NCBI GenBank assembly: GCA_004352715.1
Contig: SCFE01000115.1
Location: forward strand, 329,811-393,810
Direction: 5' to 3'
Source: Hofstenia miamia
Lineage: Eukaryota > Xenacoelomorpha > Acoela
DNA: 64,000 nucleotides
Positions 22,561-34,374 of this stretch are shown here, one piece after another. Each line of letters starts with the position of its first letter. The first letter of the stretch is position 1. The notes beneath the pieces were generated by a model that saw only the letters and a list, made by a program, of their open reading frames with translations, made no database searches and was not told the DNA's origin. The translations under genes were made by a program, and so were the position numbers.

Positions 22561-23974
22561 AGGACTGTCTAGTCCTGTGTGATTTACTGGTGCCAGCCCC
22601 ATAGGATTGTGACCTGGAGCCAGAAAACTCATTAGGAATGTGACAAGCATGATATTTGGGCCAAAAATTAAGTATCTGGGATCACAGATAACAGAATATT
22701 ATTCAAAATTTTTGCTAATTGTGGTCAAAATAGAAGTTATGCTGTGCTGTAGGACCAATGGGATTATGAGATCAGAAAAATTCCTGGGACTGGTATAGGA
22801 TGGGACTGAAAACCAAATACAACGGGAATAAGTGGGACTGGAACCAGAACAGTTACAGCATTTACATGCCATGCTTTAAATTCATACTATATTGAAACCA
22901 TAATAGTTTAGGAAATATAGCAGCAACATATTATGTGATTTCAGAAAGTAATTATTCATACTAAGTTTAACTAATTTGCAGTGTTATTTGATTATCAACA
23001 TTGAAGATTTAAATTTGACTATTCACTTAGATTATCCCAAACTTTTTGAGCTACTTGAATGAAAATTATATGATTTTAATTTCTCTAATCAAAAGCAGAA
23101 CTTAAAGCATTCTATAAAATTTAAATATGAATGTATCATACATTTTTCAAATGAGATTTCACTTCTAATTTTAGTCATATGTCATAGAGCATTAAGCAAC
23201 GATATATTATGAACTTATTGAAATCATATAACAAGTACAATATCCTTAAGAAATTGTTGTTTCATTATCACCTTTGTATTATTTTTTCCTCCTAATTTCT
23301 TAGCTCTAAGGCAACTTGTGGGCTTCCCACTAATATTAGTGTTTCATGGAAAATTACTCTATTATGCAGAAAAAACCAATTAAATAATTCATTAGATGAA
23401 ATTTTTATTTTCAAAATTCGCTAGATGGCGTCGTAAAATATTGAATTAGTATGTAAAAAACAAAGGGAAATTTGGTATTTAGAGTTATAGCACTTTTAAT
23501 ATTGCAATTTGTTTGCGTTAGAAAACAATTATGAGTAAATTACGCTTTGCTGCATGTATCCAGCTATTAAAATTTGAAATTGACCAAGTCAATGTTTGGA
23601 GAAATGAGGTTAAATTTAGTAAGGAAATTTTCAAAAATTCATTAGAATTTTCAAAAATTATTGCTTTGTAGAGGTGATTCCAATTTGATATTTCTATATT
23701 ACGAAACGAATTATGATTGCCGGACCTCTTCAGGTGAACTTGCAGCTGCTTATGTGATTTCCGACAGCTTCGTTCTTTAGACAAATGAGTTCAAATTATG
23801 CCATACACCCGCAGTTTTACACTGCTTTAGGACAGCCAGTACTCTGTCAATTCTTGTTCATCTCCTTAGCTCTTTTCAGCATTCTTTAGAGCTCCTTTAG
23901 TTCTATATTACATTGTTAATATTATATTTTTAGTAATTATTCCCTTTATGATATCAACACTTTAGTTTATTACA

Positions 23975-24480
23975 ACTTTCGAATTTCTGCTTAACAATTA
24001 CAACTGATGCATTTCAGAACACTATTACTTTGCGTCTTTTGACGTTATGCACTAGAGTTATACAGTAAAACATGCGCGCTGACTAGCTCCATATGAAACT
24101 ATTTTTTATTTTTAAAAATTATCTATACTGGTTGCAAAGTATCGTCCAAAACAAATTTTCAATTTACACTTTCGTAAGATTCGATTATTATAATTAATAG
24201 AGTAGACAAAAATTGGATACCTATAACTCCATCAGTTTTAATACTATCGATGTGTGCTGAATAGCTCTATGATAAACTGATTTTTAATTTTGGAATTTTA
24301 TTAAAACAATTTCGAATTTCTATTATATTTCTTCAAATGACACATTTCAGAACCCCGTTGCTCTTTGAGTATTGATGCCATTGATAAACTGAATATATCA
24401 AAATTTTGGCAGTGAATAGTTCCATATGAAACTATTGTTCCTTTTCTCGATATATTAAATGTGGTACCATCACGTCGGCC
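23975..24480. repeat. Degenerate tandem repeat, about three units of 155-180 bp
   Basis: Related motifs recur in order: TGACTAGCTCCATATGAAAC near 24081, TGAATAGCTCTATGATAAAC near 24258 and TGAATAGTTCCATATGAAAC near 24412. TTTCAGAAC occurs near 24013 and 24347, each at a similar offset from one of these motifs. Confidence 0.55.
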
Positions 24481-25140
24481 AATAGAAATTGTCAAAATTA
24501 ACAGTTTTGCTACTTTCGATTATTCACATTTAAAAGCATATGCTCTACATAATCTGTGTATTTGAAAAGCAATGCCTTTCATTTCTTATATTAAAAAAAT
24601 GTAGGATTGACGTTTTGTTTATTAAAATATTAATATATTCAAGTAATTTAAATAATTTTGTAAATTTTATAAAAATCATAGGGTTGTAATATCCTTTATT
24701 ACTGATGTTCATTTAAGAATAATAAAAATATCAAATCGTTAAGCTGGCCTAAAATTCAAGTAATTTAAAAAATATATAGACATTAAAAAAAATTTTGCCC
24801 CTCAATGTTGAGTTGCTTCCGGAGTCTCTGCATATTAACATGTAATCTCATTTTCATCTTGAGTGTTATTTGAAAGTGTGAAGATAATGCGTCATCAGAG
24901 GCAAAGGAATTGTTTAAACATCGAAATAAAACGAGTACATTTAATTTCAAAAATTTTACGTTAATATTAAATTTGCACTACATTTCTTGACAGTTAGAGG
25001 GCTTATAAACATTTAAATAAATTTCATCTAATGTTACAAAAATCCAGTCTGCAAATATCTTCACAATTATGTCCATATCTTAGGCATCTTTTATAACAAT
25101 TTCATTTAATTTATGTATGTGAACATAAGTTCTATACAGA

Positions 25141-25944
25141 CCCAGATAACAATTTTGATTGTTTTTATGTTGTTTATAGTTGTTTCATACTTTTGGTTGT
25201 TGCAGCAACCACTAACATCATAATATCCACTTTTGTAATAAATAATCAGTGAGCAGATGCTTGGAAATAAAACTCACTTTGTTATTCTTGTTACTAGATC
25301 CTTTTAATATAAAAAAGGATTTGTGAAACCTTTTGTGAAATTTTAATTTGTGAAAATTATAATATACCAGATAAGTGAATTTTCAAAATAATTTATTCAT
25401 GAATATTTGGACTGTTAAATAAAAAAGTTACATTTGAGCAGAAGATATTTTTCATGATTTAAGATAATACTATTTCAAAATTGTACTTAATTATTGATTT
25501 TTAAATTTTGGTTAAATTTGGCAGATTATAATGCTCATTGTTATCATTTATGTACAAGACATTCATTTAAATGTTTAACAAATGTTTGTATTGAATATGT
25601 TTGACAGTATCTGAAAGATAATGGTCCACCCTTTATTGGGCTTGTGTTTGTTTAAGCAGCAATGCTTGAACTGTTTAGCAATATAATATGTTATTTTGCA
25701 TATAAAAGTAATGCAAAAACAATAATGTGACAACATAAAACAATGTTGTTATAACCCTAAAATATTGCTTTTTCATTATTAAGAAACAACCAAAAAGCAA
25801 CCTAATTTGACGTTGTTGAAGCAATGTTCTTTCAACTAATGAAATTGTACCATTTCAATGTTAAAACAACATTGTTTTTGATACATAAAACAACCACATA
25901 ACAACACAAAAATATGTAGTTTAACCCTTAAATTGTTATCTGGG
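25141..25944. mobile_element. 804-bp element with perfect 15-bp terminal inverted repeats
   Basis: Left end CCCAGATAACAATTT and right end AAATTGTTATCTGGG are exact inverse copies. The interior is rich in AACAAC/GTTGTT words. No transposase was seen. The 8-base flanks (TATACAGA and AAGGGTTT) do not match, so the superfamily is unclear. Confidence 0.75.
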
Positions 25945-26189
25945 AAGGGTTTACTGAAGAAAACTTTTCTGAGAAGTATTTAATGTGAACTTCACAAGCA
26001 GTTTCTGAGTCAAACAAAAGTTAAATATCTTAATTAAGTTAATTTATATATTGAGTTTATGTATTTTCTTAAAGGATTTCAAACATTATTAAATAATCAT
26101 TAAGAAAAAGCTGTTTCAAAATTCAACATAACTTAAAGTTTCCAAAAAATATAATATATATATTTGCAATAGTTGAGGTAAATGAAAAC

Positions 26190-26546
26190 CAAGATTTTTT
26201 AGTTGAGCTTGAATTACTCATTTTACATTTCAAGTTCAAATTCAATTTTTTAATGCTGAAACATAATCAAAAATTGATTTCAAAATATTGTAAAAAATCA
26301 ATTATCTTGAACATCAGTTTCTATTCAAATTAAAAATAAATATTTTTTATCTTAAGAAATTCAGAATTACAGTAACATTTGCAAAAGAAAATTTTATCTT
26401 GGAATTTTATTTAACAAATATTCAAACTCAAACTGAGATATTCACTTAATATTTGAATTCAAAGTATAAAAACTTGAACTTTTACCAAGTAACTCGATTT
26501 AGACTTGAAAATGCTGGAGTACATTGAATTTGACAAGAAACCCTGC
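26190..26546. mobile_element. CTCGAACTCG-family MITE, copy 2 (degraded)
   Basis: Same layout as copy 1, including AAAAACTTGAACTTTTACCA matched to AAAAACTCGAACTTGTTTCA, with a right end GACAAGAAACCCTG. The left end is eroded, so the start is approximate. Confidence 0.55.
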
Positions 26547-26707
26547 TTTAAAAAAGAATGTAGATGTTTTGTTCTAAACAGTTTCATCCCTTAAACTTGT
26601 TTTTACAGTTTGAATTTATGCCCATAGTATTTTGTCTCATGATATTTTGCCCCCAAATACAATTCACTTATCCTATTAGATTAAATAAAAGGTGTTATAG
26701 TTAAGGC

Positions 26708-27027
26708 CAGGGTTTTCAAATCAAGTTTGAGCTGCTCTGGCCAAGTTTGAGTTTTAATTCAATTATTTTTTTAAGAAAATTCTGAATTTGATTGAGTTTT
26801 TTCCAATTCCAAGTTTTTTATTGGAAAAAACTTTTATTTCACAACAATTCAAATTCATAAAGAAATTGAAATTTAAAATAATTTAATTTTTAAGGTGTTT
26901 TCAATTTGATTTTCCATTGAGTTCTAGTTCAAGTTTGGATTTGATTTCTCTTTTGAATTTTTCCAACTGAGTTTTGCAAGCATTTTCAAGTTCAAATTCT
27001 TAACATTCCAAGTACATAAAAACTCTG
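26708..27027. mobile_element. CTCGAACTCG-family hAT MITE, copy 3, perfect 8-bp TSD
   Basis: Starts CAGGGTTTTCAAATCAAG and ends CATAAAAACTCTG. It is flanked exactly by GTTAAGGC at 26700-26707 and 27028-27035. 320 bp, inverted relative to copy 1. Confidence 0.85.
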
Positions 27028-28140
27028 GTTAAGGCTTATTTCAGAGTATTGAAGAAGATGAATTTGCTATATAGATTTAGGGCTTAGGTCTATAAAATTG
27101 TGCAAAAATGGGCATTCAGATTTGTATATCAAATAATTTAGCAGTGCAATAATTAAACGCCAAAGCAATTAAGGAATAAAACCTAGTTGTGCAAAAACAT
27201 GCTGGGTCAAATTACAAAGGGGGAAACAAGATAAAGAGGTGACACTGTTTTAGGTCAAAACTTTGCAAATTATTCATATGATTTCTTTGTGAATTTTTCA
27301 ATGTGTATGCTATTTTATGAACTCTTTAGCTATGGAAAATATAATTTCACAAATTTCTTTGAAAGCTTCAACTAGTAAAAGTTAACAATTTAGGAGAAAT
27401 TATTGAAAAAAATCGAAAATTGAAAAGCCCTGCTACATTGAGTTACTGATTATCTGTGGATTAGTTAAATATATATGCCCATTGGGTAAAATTGACTTTA
27501 CAGTTACCTTTGTAATTTAGTAGAACCCATAATAACATCAATTTACATGTAAACATGTCACCAACATAAAACTCAGTCAAAAGAAAATTTAGATAATACC
27601 TATACAATGACATAAGGGAAATCTGATCTAGCCTTCTTTTGGTTTTCCTAAATACCAAAAAATTGATCAAAATTTTATCAAGCCTAAATTCAATAAAATA
27701 GTTTTGATCAACTAATTTTCACAATTACAGTGTCTAAATTAATGAAATTTCAAAATTGAAATATCATTACTGTAGTATTCAATGTGCTTCAAATCAATGT
27801 AAGCTTTGTTGGTTGTATTAAAATTTATGGAACATAGGTTTTCAAAATGGTCTTTTCCAGTAATTGAAAATGATGGTTATCTCTCTCTCTGGCTATATAT
27901 ATATATATATATAGTTACAGAGGGCAAGGATTCGTTATTGAAGATATCAAATCACAAAAGATTTTTCCAAATTTAAGGTATGAACAAATTTCTAATTAGC
28001 TTAAAGGTATGTAGCTAAGAATATATTTTGATAGTGTGACATAGAACTAAAAAAACGCTCCATGATGCTGAGAACAGGCCAGCAATAAAACCAGAATTAA
28101 CAGGTTTATTTTACATATCAGAAGTCTAAGCGCTATAATT

Positions 28141-28312
28141 GGTTGGTACTTTTTTTCATTCTTGAAAATCTCAAATTTTCCAAATTTATCTCAAATCCTA
28201 CCAAAGTTATTATTTAATAGACACATTCCTCTCATAAAAATTACTGCAAATGTCTATTCTGAGAGAAATTTGGAAGATTTGAGATTTCATAGAATGAAAA
28301 AAAGTACCAACC
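28141..28312. mobile_element. Mutator-like MITE, 172 bp, long TIRs, 9-bp TSD
   Basis: Ends GGTTGGTACTTTTTTTCATT and its near-perfect inverse form terminal inverted repeats of about 50 bp, so the element can fold almost fully. GCTATAATT flanks both sides exactly (28132-28140, 28313-28321). A 9-bp duplication with long TIRs is typical of the MuDR/MULE superfamily. Non-coding. Confidence 0.85.
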
Positions 28313-28854
28313 GCTATAATTTATTAGTATGTGCTAAGAAGTAAAATTTTAATAATAGCTAATTCACGAGGTTTACGAAGTAAATGTTAGGTTTCCCATA
28401 TTTACGACGTTATAGTATTTCTGTTAAATAGGCATTACTCAAGTTCAAGTTTTTACTGTGAATGCCTCAGTCATTTAGTTTCTAAAATTATAGAATAACT
28501 ATTTTCTTAACGACCTTATGGCATCTTTTTGAATAATTAGTTGTAAGAAACTGTTAACACGCATATGATTTTATTGAATATTTTAATGTTACAAAAAATT
28601 TTGTATAATTCCATTGCCGAAAACAAATAAAATTAAATTTATTGCAACTCTTAATGACTGTTAAGTCGCTGTTAGCAAATTTTAAATAAATTTGTTAAAA
28701 ATACAGTATTCTCAATTTATGCCGCTCTGTTGAGTGAAAAGCGATGAGAAATACCATAAAATGTATAAAAAGTTTAAAAATTAATTTAGACTGACTGATA
28801 AGTAAATATAATTAACAAAAGTAGTAACACGCGGTGTATATCCATGATATTGTA

Positions 28855-29060
28855 TAAAGTATATTATGTATATTTATATATATATATATATATATACCTC
28901 CCTCTATGTACGTACTTTATAATTATACCTCCCTCCCTATTTGTACAAATCGATTATTATAGTTCCCCTGATGTACGTTAATTATTATACTTCCTAATAT
29001 GTACGATTTTTGCAAATTTTATTATTATAGTTCCCTTTATGTACACTTGACATTATTCTT
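28855..29060. repeat. Degenerate tandem array of a CCCT...TGTACG unit
   Basis: About five imperfect copies, 35-55 bp each, share TTATA(G/C)(T/C)TCC...ATGTAC. They follow a (TA)n run at 28869-28896. Confidence 0.6.
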
Positions 29061-29231
29061 ATATAAAATAAACAAAATTTATCTTAAAAATTTAATTTTT
29101 TATGCAATTGTAATATTTTTTGAAAATGTTATTATTCACAGTGTATAATTTAATAACATAGTGTAATAAATAGTAAAAAAAATTGAGGGATTTGTGAATG
29201 CTTTTGTAAGTAAAAGAATTATATAAATATT

Positions 29232-29435
29232 TTTTTGTGTTAAATTTAAAATATACATATATGTAAAAGATTCAAATGTTTTAATAAAAATTTGACAAAA
29301 AAGTACAAAAACACTAAACATTAATAGTCAGTTTTTTCNTTTTTTGTGTTAAATTTAAAATATACATATGTGAAAAGATTCAAATGTTTTAATAAAAATC
29401 GCTTCAAAATTTAACAAAAAGTACAAAAACACTTC
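29232..29435. repeat. Duplicated block across a single-N join (assembly artefact)
   Basis: 29232-29315 recurs at about 29340-29432 with small differences, joined by one N at 29339. Confidence 0.75.
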
Positions 29436-29459
29436 CGCTTGCTTTTCTTTTTCTTTTTT

Positions 29460-30208
29460 CAGGTGCAGGTTGAAGCAAGTTTTTGTAAAATTCCCTTCAA
29501 ACTTTTAAAGTTTGAGGGTAGGTATTCTTTTTCGGCTGTTTCACGAGAATGCCCCGTCTGCTTTAGATGTGCTGTTTTCAGGGTTTCCGAAACCTCATTA
29601 TTGCAAAGAACCTCTCTTTCCCAAAATTTTCTAATTGATGTAGGGTTAAAATTAAGGTGCTGATGGTTAGGTGCATACTTGGAGATCATTTTTTTCATTT
29701 CAGATGGAATTGTAGTGCATATATTTCAACTTCTATTTCGAAAAACTAAATTTATGTCAGAGTGAAAGCTTAATGAGAACGAATCCTTTAACAGCTTAGT
29801 GTAATAAATTTCTTTTTCACTTAAAGAGATCCTTACAGGATATTTGTATCCTGTTTTGTGGTCGGTTTTTAGAACTTCATTNAAATTAAGGTGCTGATGG
29901 TTAGGTGCATACTTGGAGATCATTTTTTTCATTTCAGATGGAATTGTAGTGCATATATTTCCACTTCTATTTCCAAAAACTAAATTGATGTCAGAGTGAA
30001 AGCTTAATGAGAACGAATCCTTTAACAGCTTAGTGTAATGAATTTCTTTTTCACTTAAAGAGATCCTTATAGGATATTTGTATCCTGTTTTGTGGTCGGT
30101 TTTTAGAATTTTACTTCCAGCTTCAATATTTTTGACATCATTCCATGTTAATGACAGTAACGGACCAGGTAGACAGTTGAGATGACTTTGAATGAATAAA
30201 AAAACCAT
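29460..30208 (-). pseudogene. Crypton-like tyrosine recombinase, C-terminal part
   Basis: The minus strand encodes the catalytic half of a tyrosine recombinase: PLLSLTWNDVKN (start of the catalytic domain), DHKTGYKYPIRISL (beta-hairpin Lys region), TSIRKFWE (box with the conserved Arg) and KQTGHSRETAEKEYL (GH box and nucleophile Tyr). This order fits eukaryotic YR transposons of the Crypton group; DIRS/Ngaro is possible but no RT is seen. The first catalytic Arg seems replaced: the expected RPG reads LPG. The 5' part is lost in the 1000-N gap that starts 25 bp upstream. A single N at 29882 joins two near-identical copies (29648-29880 against 29883-30120), so the frame break there is probably an artefact. 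Confidence 0.6.
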
Positions 30209-30232
30209 AGCGCGGAGAGCATCATGCGCTAT

Positions 30233-31232
30233 NNNNNNNNNNNNNNNNNNNNNNNNNNNNNNNNNNNNNNNNNNNNNNNNNNNNNNNNNNNNNNNNNNNN
30301 NNNNNNNNNNNNNNNNNNNNNNNNNNNNNNNNNNNNNNNNNNNNNNNNNNNNNNNNNNNNNNNNNNNNNNNNNNNNNNNNNNNNNNNNNNNNNNNNNNNN
30401 NNNNNNNNNNNNNNNNNNNNNNNNNNNNNNNNNNNNNNNNNNNNNNNNNNNNNNNNNNNNNNNNNNNNNNNNNNNNNNNNNNNNNNNNNNNNNNNNNNNN
30501 NNNNNNNNNNNNNNNNNNNNNNNNNNNNNNNNNNNNNNNNNNNNNNNNNNNNNNNNNNNNNNNNNNNNNNNNNNNNNNNNNNNNNNNNNNNNNNNNNNNN
30601 NNNNNNNNNNNNNNNNNNNNNNNNNNNNNNNNNNNNNNNNNNNNNNNNNNNNNNNNNNNNNNNNNNNNNNNNNNNNNNNNNNNNNNNNNNNNNNNNNNNN
30701 NNNNNNNNNNNNNNNNNNNNNNNNNNNNNNNNNNNNNNNNNNNNNNNNNNNNNNNNNNNNNNNNNNNNNNNNNNNNNNNNNNNNNNNNNNNNNNNNNNNN
30801 NNNNNNNNNNNNNNNNNNNNNNNNNNNNNNNNNNNNNNNNNNNNNNNNNNNNNNNNNNNNNNNNNNNNNNNNNNNNNNNNNNNNNNNNNNNNNNNNNNNN
30901 NNNNNNNNNNNNNNNNNNNNNNNNNNNNNNNNNNNNNNNNNNNNNNNNNNNNNNNNNNNNNNNNNNNNNNNNNNNNNNNNNNNNNNNNNNNNNNNNNNNN
31001 NNNNNNNNNNNNNNNNNNNNNNNNNNNNNNNNNNNNNNNNNNNNNNNNNNNNNNNNNNNNNNNNNNNNNNNNNNNNNNNNNNNNNNNNNNNNNNNNNNNN
31101 NNNNNNNNNNNNNNNNNNNNNNNNNNNNNNNNNNNNNNNNNNNNNNNNNNNNNNNNNNNNNNNNNNNNNNNNNNNNNNNNNNNNNNNNNNNNNNNNNNNN
31201 NNNNNNNNNNNNNNNNNNNNNNNNNNNNNNNN
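30233..31232. other. Scaffold gap of exactly 1000 N
   Basis: The round length suggests a placeholder of unknown true size. The recombinase N-terminus and the body of the next LINE probably fall here. Confidence 0.95.
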
Positions 31233-31935
31233 AATACAGTATCTAAAACAAATAAAACGGTTTAAGCAGAGTAAAGATTTAATCAATGCTTTTGTAATTA
31301 GTCAATATACATATGCTTGCATTCTTTTAAGCAATATTAAGACAGTTGATCATGAGCGTATAAATAGATTGTTTAACTGGTCAATCTGTGTCATGTTTTC
31401 CATTAGTAAACATCAAGTTAGTAAAAAACTGCAAACATTAACATTGTTTCGTCCATTTACTATAACCAAGTACAACAGCTTAGTACACATGTTTAAGCAG
31501 TTGAAAACAAGTGGTAGGGCACTAATCAAGAAATTTGTAAAATATAATCACCGTGCTAACATGTGCATAAACAATATACATCCAAGAAGCAAATACTGGG
31601 AAAATTCTTTTACAACAACATCTTGCAAACTGTGGAATGATTTACCTATCAGTGTAAGGAAAGCCAGCGATATAAATGAATTTAAAAAACTGTTAAAACA
31701 CAATTTATTAGCAGAACAAAATAATAACAGAATACTTAAACGTTAAAACTGTAGCGAAACTTCTTATTTTTAATCCATTTTAATTGTAAATATCTGTGTG
31801 CATTTTAATTTAATTATTGTAGCTTAGTTTGTAGTATATGTATATCTAAGTTCTGTGTACATTTTTTGTAAATATGTATATATCTTATTTGTACATATGC
31901 AAAGAGCAAACAAAATAAAGCTATTGAAGATTATA
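31233..31935 (+). mobile_element. LINE 3' end with RT C-terminal tail
   Basis: An ORF of 125 codons (31369-31746) contains NSFTTTSCKLWNDLPISVR then DINEFKKLLKHNLL, the standard C-terminal signature of jockey/CR1-like ORF2 proteins. It ends in TAA, and a 3' UTR runs to AATAAAGCTATTGAAGATT near 31935. The upstream part is in the gap. Confidence 0.75.
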
Positions 31936-33555
31936 TATAAATCTCTTAGATTTATACGTATTCATTACTGAAGTTTAAACACTACACAAAACGTTTGAAA
32001 AATAGTCGATATAGACTGATAATTAGCAAATTTTAAGCGTGAAATATTTTGCGTAGTGTGAACTTTTCAGTGATGATTACTTCTTACGCGTGCTTCGCGT
32101 AGCAATATTCTTCATGTTTGCAGTTCTAAACAGTTTCCCAGGTTAATTCAACTGTTCAATTTCAAAATATAATTCAAAAGTATTAATAGAACGCAATTTG
32201 TGAGTAACTGTTTGTATGTTATTGTTAAGTGATGTGTAATGTTTATATTTTAAGCTTGTTTTTGATATATCTTTTGCAATATATCTGTTATTATGCTCAA
32301 AATAGAGTCTATTCTTTCCATCCTCCCCATGTACACTGCTTCATTTGAACTTAAATATTGTTGAAAAACAGCTGAATAAATTTTAAAATTTCTTACTCGG
32401 TTCAGGTTTAATATTGTTATAGAGCTTAACGCCTGCAATAATGCTCATAATAAAAAAACGCTTAATAATGTAACTGTGAATTTCACTTCTAACAATTACT
32501 GTTTCTGCATATATTTCTTTTTGTTTCTATATTTGTCACTTTCACATTTCAACATATTTGTAGAGTATTTTTCAATTTAATAAAAATTTGTTACTTACAC
32601 TTAGTTAAGTTCAAAATTAAATGAGTAATGCCTTTCTGACAGATGCAACTACATTTTTTACCTAAATACATGTATTGAATGGTGGTCAAGTGCATTTTAT
32701 GTGTAAGCCGCGCTGAAACGAACAGGTTTCCCATCTTTGGTTTTCAATTAGTGTCACTTGTGATGGTTGAATTTGTTGCATCTTGATTATTTTAGTTATT
32801 TCTTCCCTAAAGTTTCTATGTATTGCAATGCCCTTCTTTAAGAGCATGTTAAAATTTCTATTCCTTGTGAGAAAAATTTATCACATATGCTGTATTTCTT
32901 AACAGTTAGTTACCTTTTCATCTCATGTAGCAAGACTTACTTAAATCACGGCTCCAGCAGGAGAAATTCAACAGACAAAAAATGAGGCTATGTTGTGTTT
33001 TAAGAAATTTTCAACATTCCAATGGATAATCAAAATCAATATTCAGTAATGGTAAATATTTTTAAAGCTGGTTTATATTTTCCTAAGCTTACTGTTGTCA
33101 CGCAGTTTGCATTGCAAACCACCGCGAAGAAATGTTTAAAAATTGTCTCAAACATTAGGATTATTACCTTCAAAAATTTTCATCACCACATGATCCGTAT
33201 TATGGGAATTATGGTTTTAAAATGAGCTCATTACGATGCCAACTCTAATAGTATGTGGGGAACATTTTATTTAACTCAACAAAAATGGGAATCTCAAAAT
33301 CTGAATTGCGGAATATCCCCTATACTATATATTCATATCTCAAGCTATTATAGTAGTATTGAGAAAAAATATATAATCAACATGGAAAATTCGACAAGCT
33401 GATGAACTACTAAAGAAGTTAACTATTAAGATAATTTGAAGATATTTCAAATTTCTATGAATAATGAATTTCTGATACCATTCAATATAGTATATTGTTG
33501 AAATTACCGCACAAAACAATCCATATGTCATAGCTGTGAGATCCCCACTCATGAC
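31936..33555. other. AT-rich stretch without recognisable gene
   Basis: Only short ORFs with no recognisable domain. A small inverted motif (TACGCGTGCTTCGCGTA) occurs near 32087. Confidence 0.45.
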
Positions 33556-33559
33556 GCTT

Positions 33560-34372
33560 AAAGCATCGGTAAATTTTATGCCTTCCCTATTGTCGTTTAC
33601 AGTGGACATTCTGAGACATGTGGTATTTCCTTTTCTGTATCTCCACCCTTCTGATCTGCCTCTCACTGTGAACTTTTCTCCGCATCATACTCATCTTGGA
33701 GTTCAACTCGCTGCAAACTTAAATTGGTCAGGATATGTGTCCTTGTGTCTCCACAAATCTAATTCTTCGCTCTTTGCCCTCTCCTGCAATGTTCCCTTTA
33801 ATTCTCCGTGAAACTCTTTGTTGAAGTCCATTCCTCGTGCCATTCTTCTCTACGCTTCTCCCTGTTGGTGGCCTTCTCTTGCCTTGTTCCACTCCATGGA
33901 ACGGTTCCAGAAGCGTGCTTTCAAAGAGACCTCTCCCCTGCCATACAAGGACGCTCTTCTCAAATTCTCCACTCTCCCACGGTTGCTCTACTTCCATGTC
34001 TGTGATCTCCTCCTGTTCAATCGTTTGCTCACTCGCAAAATGGATCTTGATCCTTTTGATTTCATAAAGTTATCTAATTCCTGCTCCACTCGCTCTTATG
34101 ATGTCACTTTTTCCATTTGTCGTCCCAAGAAACATCGCACCCTTCACTCGTTTTTAATTATGCTTGTACTGCTGCTAATTACATCTTGACTCTTAACCCT
34201 CTTTCAGCCATTGATTTTTTTCCTCTTTGCTGAGCCCTTCTCCCACTTCGCCTACTTTTCCATCGGCTCCTATTTTATCATCTGTGACTGTCCTCGCTGT
34301 CGTAAAACTTGACTTGTTTTTATATTTTTGTAGTGTTTTCCTTCAGCGCCTAATAAAGTCATTCATTCATTT
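33560..34372 (+). mobile_element. LINE 3' portion (RT thumb and C-terminus), CG-richer than surroundings
   Basis: The plus strand reads HHTHLGVQLAANLNWSGYV (the HLGV-LNW motif after the RT palm), then after a frameshift AILLYASPCWWPSLALF and FQKRAFKETSPLPYKDALL, all typical LINE thumb sequence. A 3' UTR ends in AATAAAGTCATTCATTCATT near 34370. Several stops and shifts show it is dead. Confidence 0.7.
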
Positions 34373-34374
34373 AT

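Noticed and set aside
23518-23784. Minus-strand 88-codon frame rich in Ser/Asn/Lys
   Set aside because: No conserved motif, and open frames of this length are expected by chance here.
30192-31286. Long open frames across 30192-31286 and similar frames at 2545-3033, 15767-16414 and 17143-17658
   Set aside because: They consist of N runs and TA repeats, so they carry no coding information.
33340-33997. Minus-strand frames 33340-33666 and 33728-33997
   Set aside because: They oppose the LINE thumb region on the plus strand, where the HLGV and LNW motifs identify the real frame.
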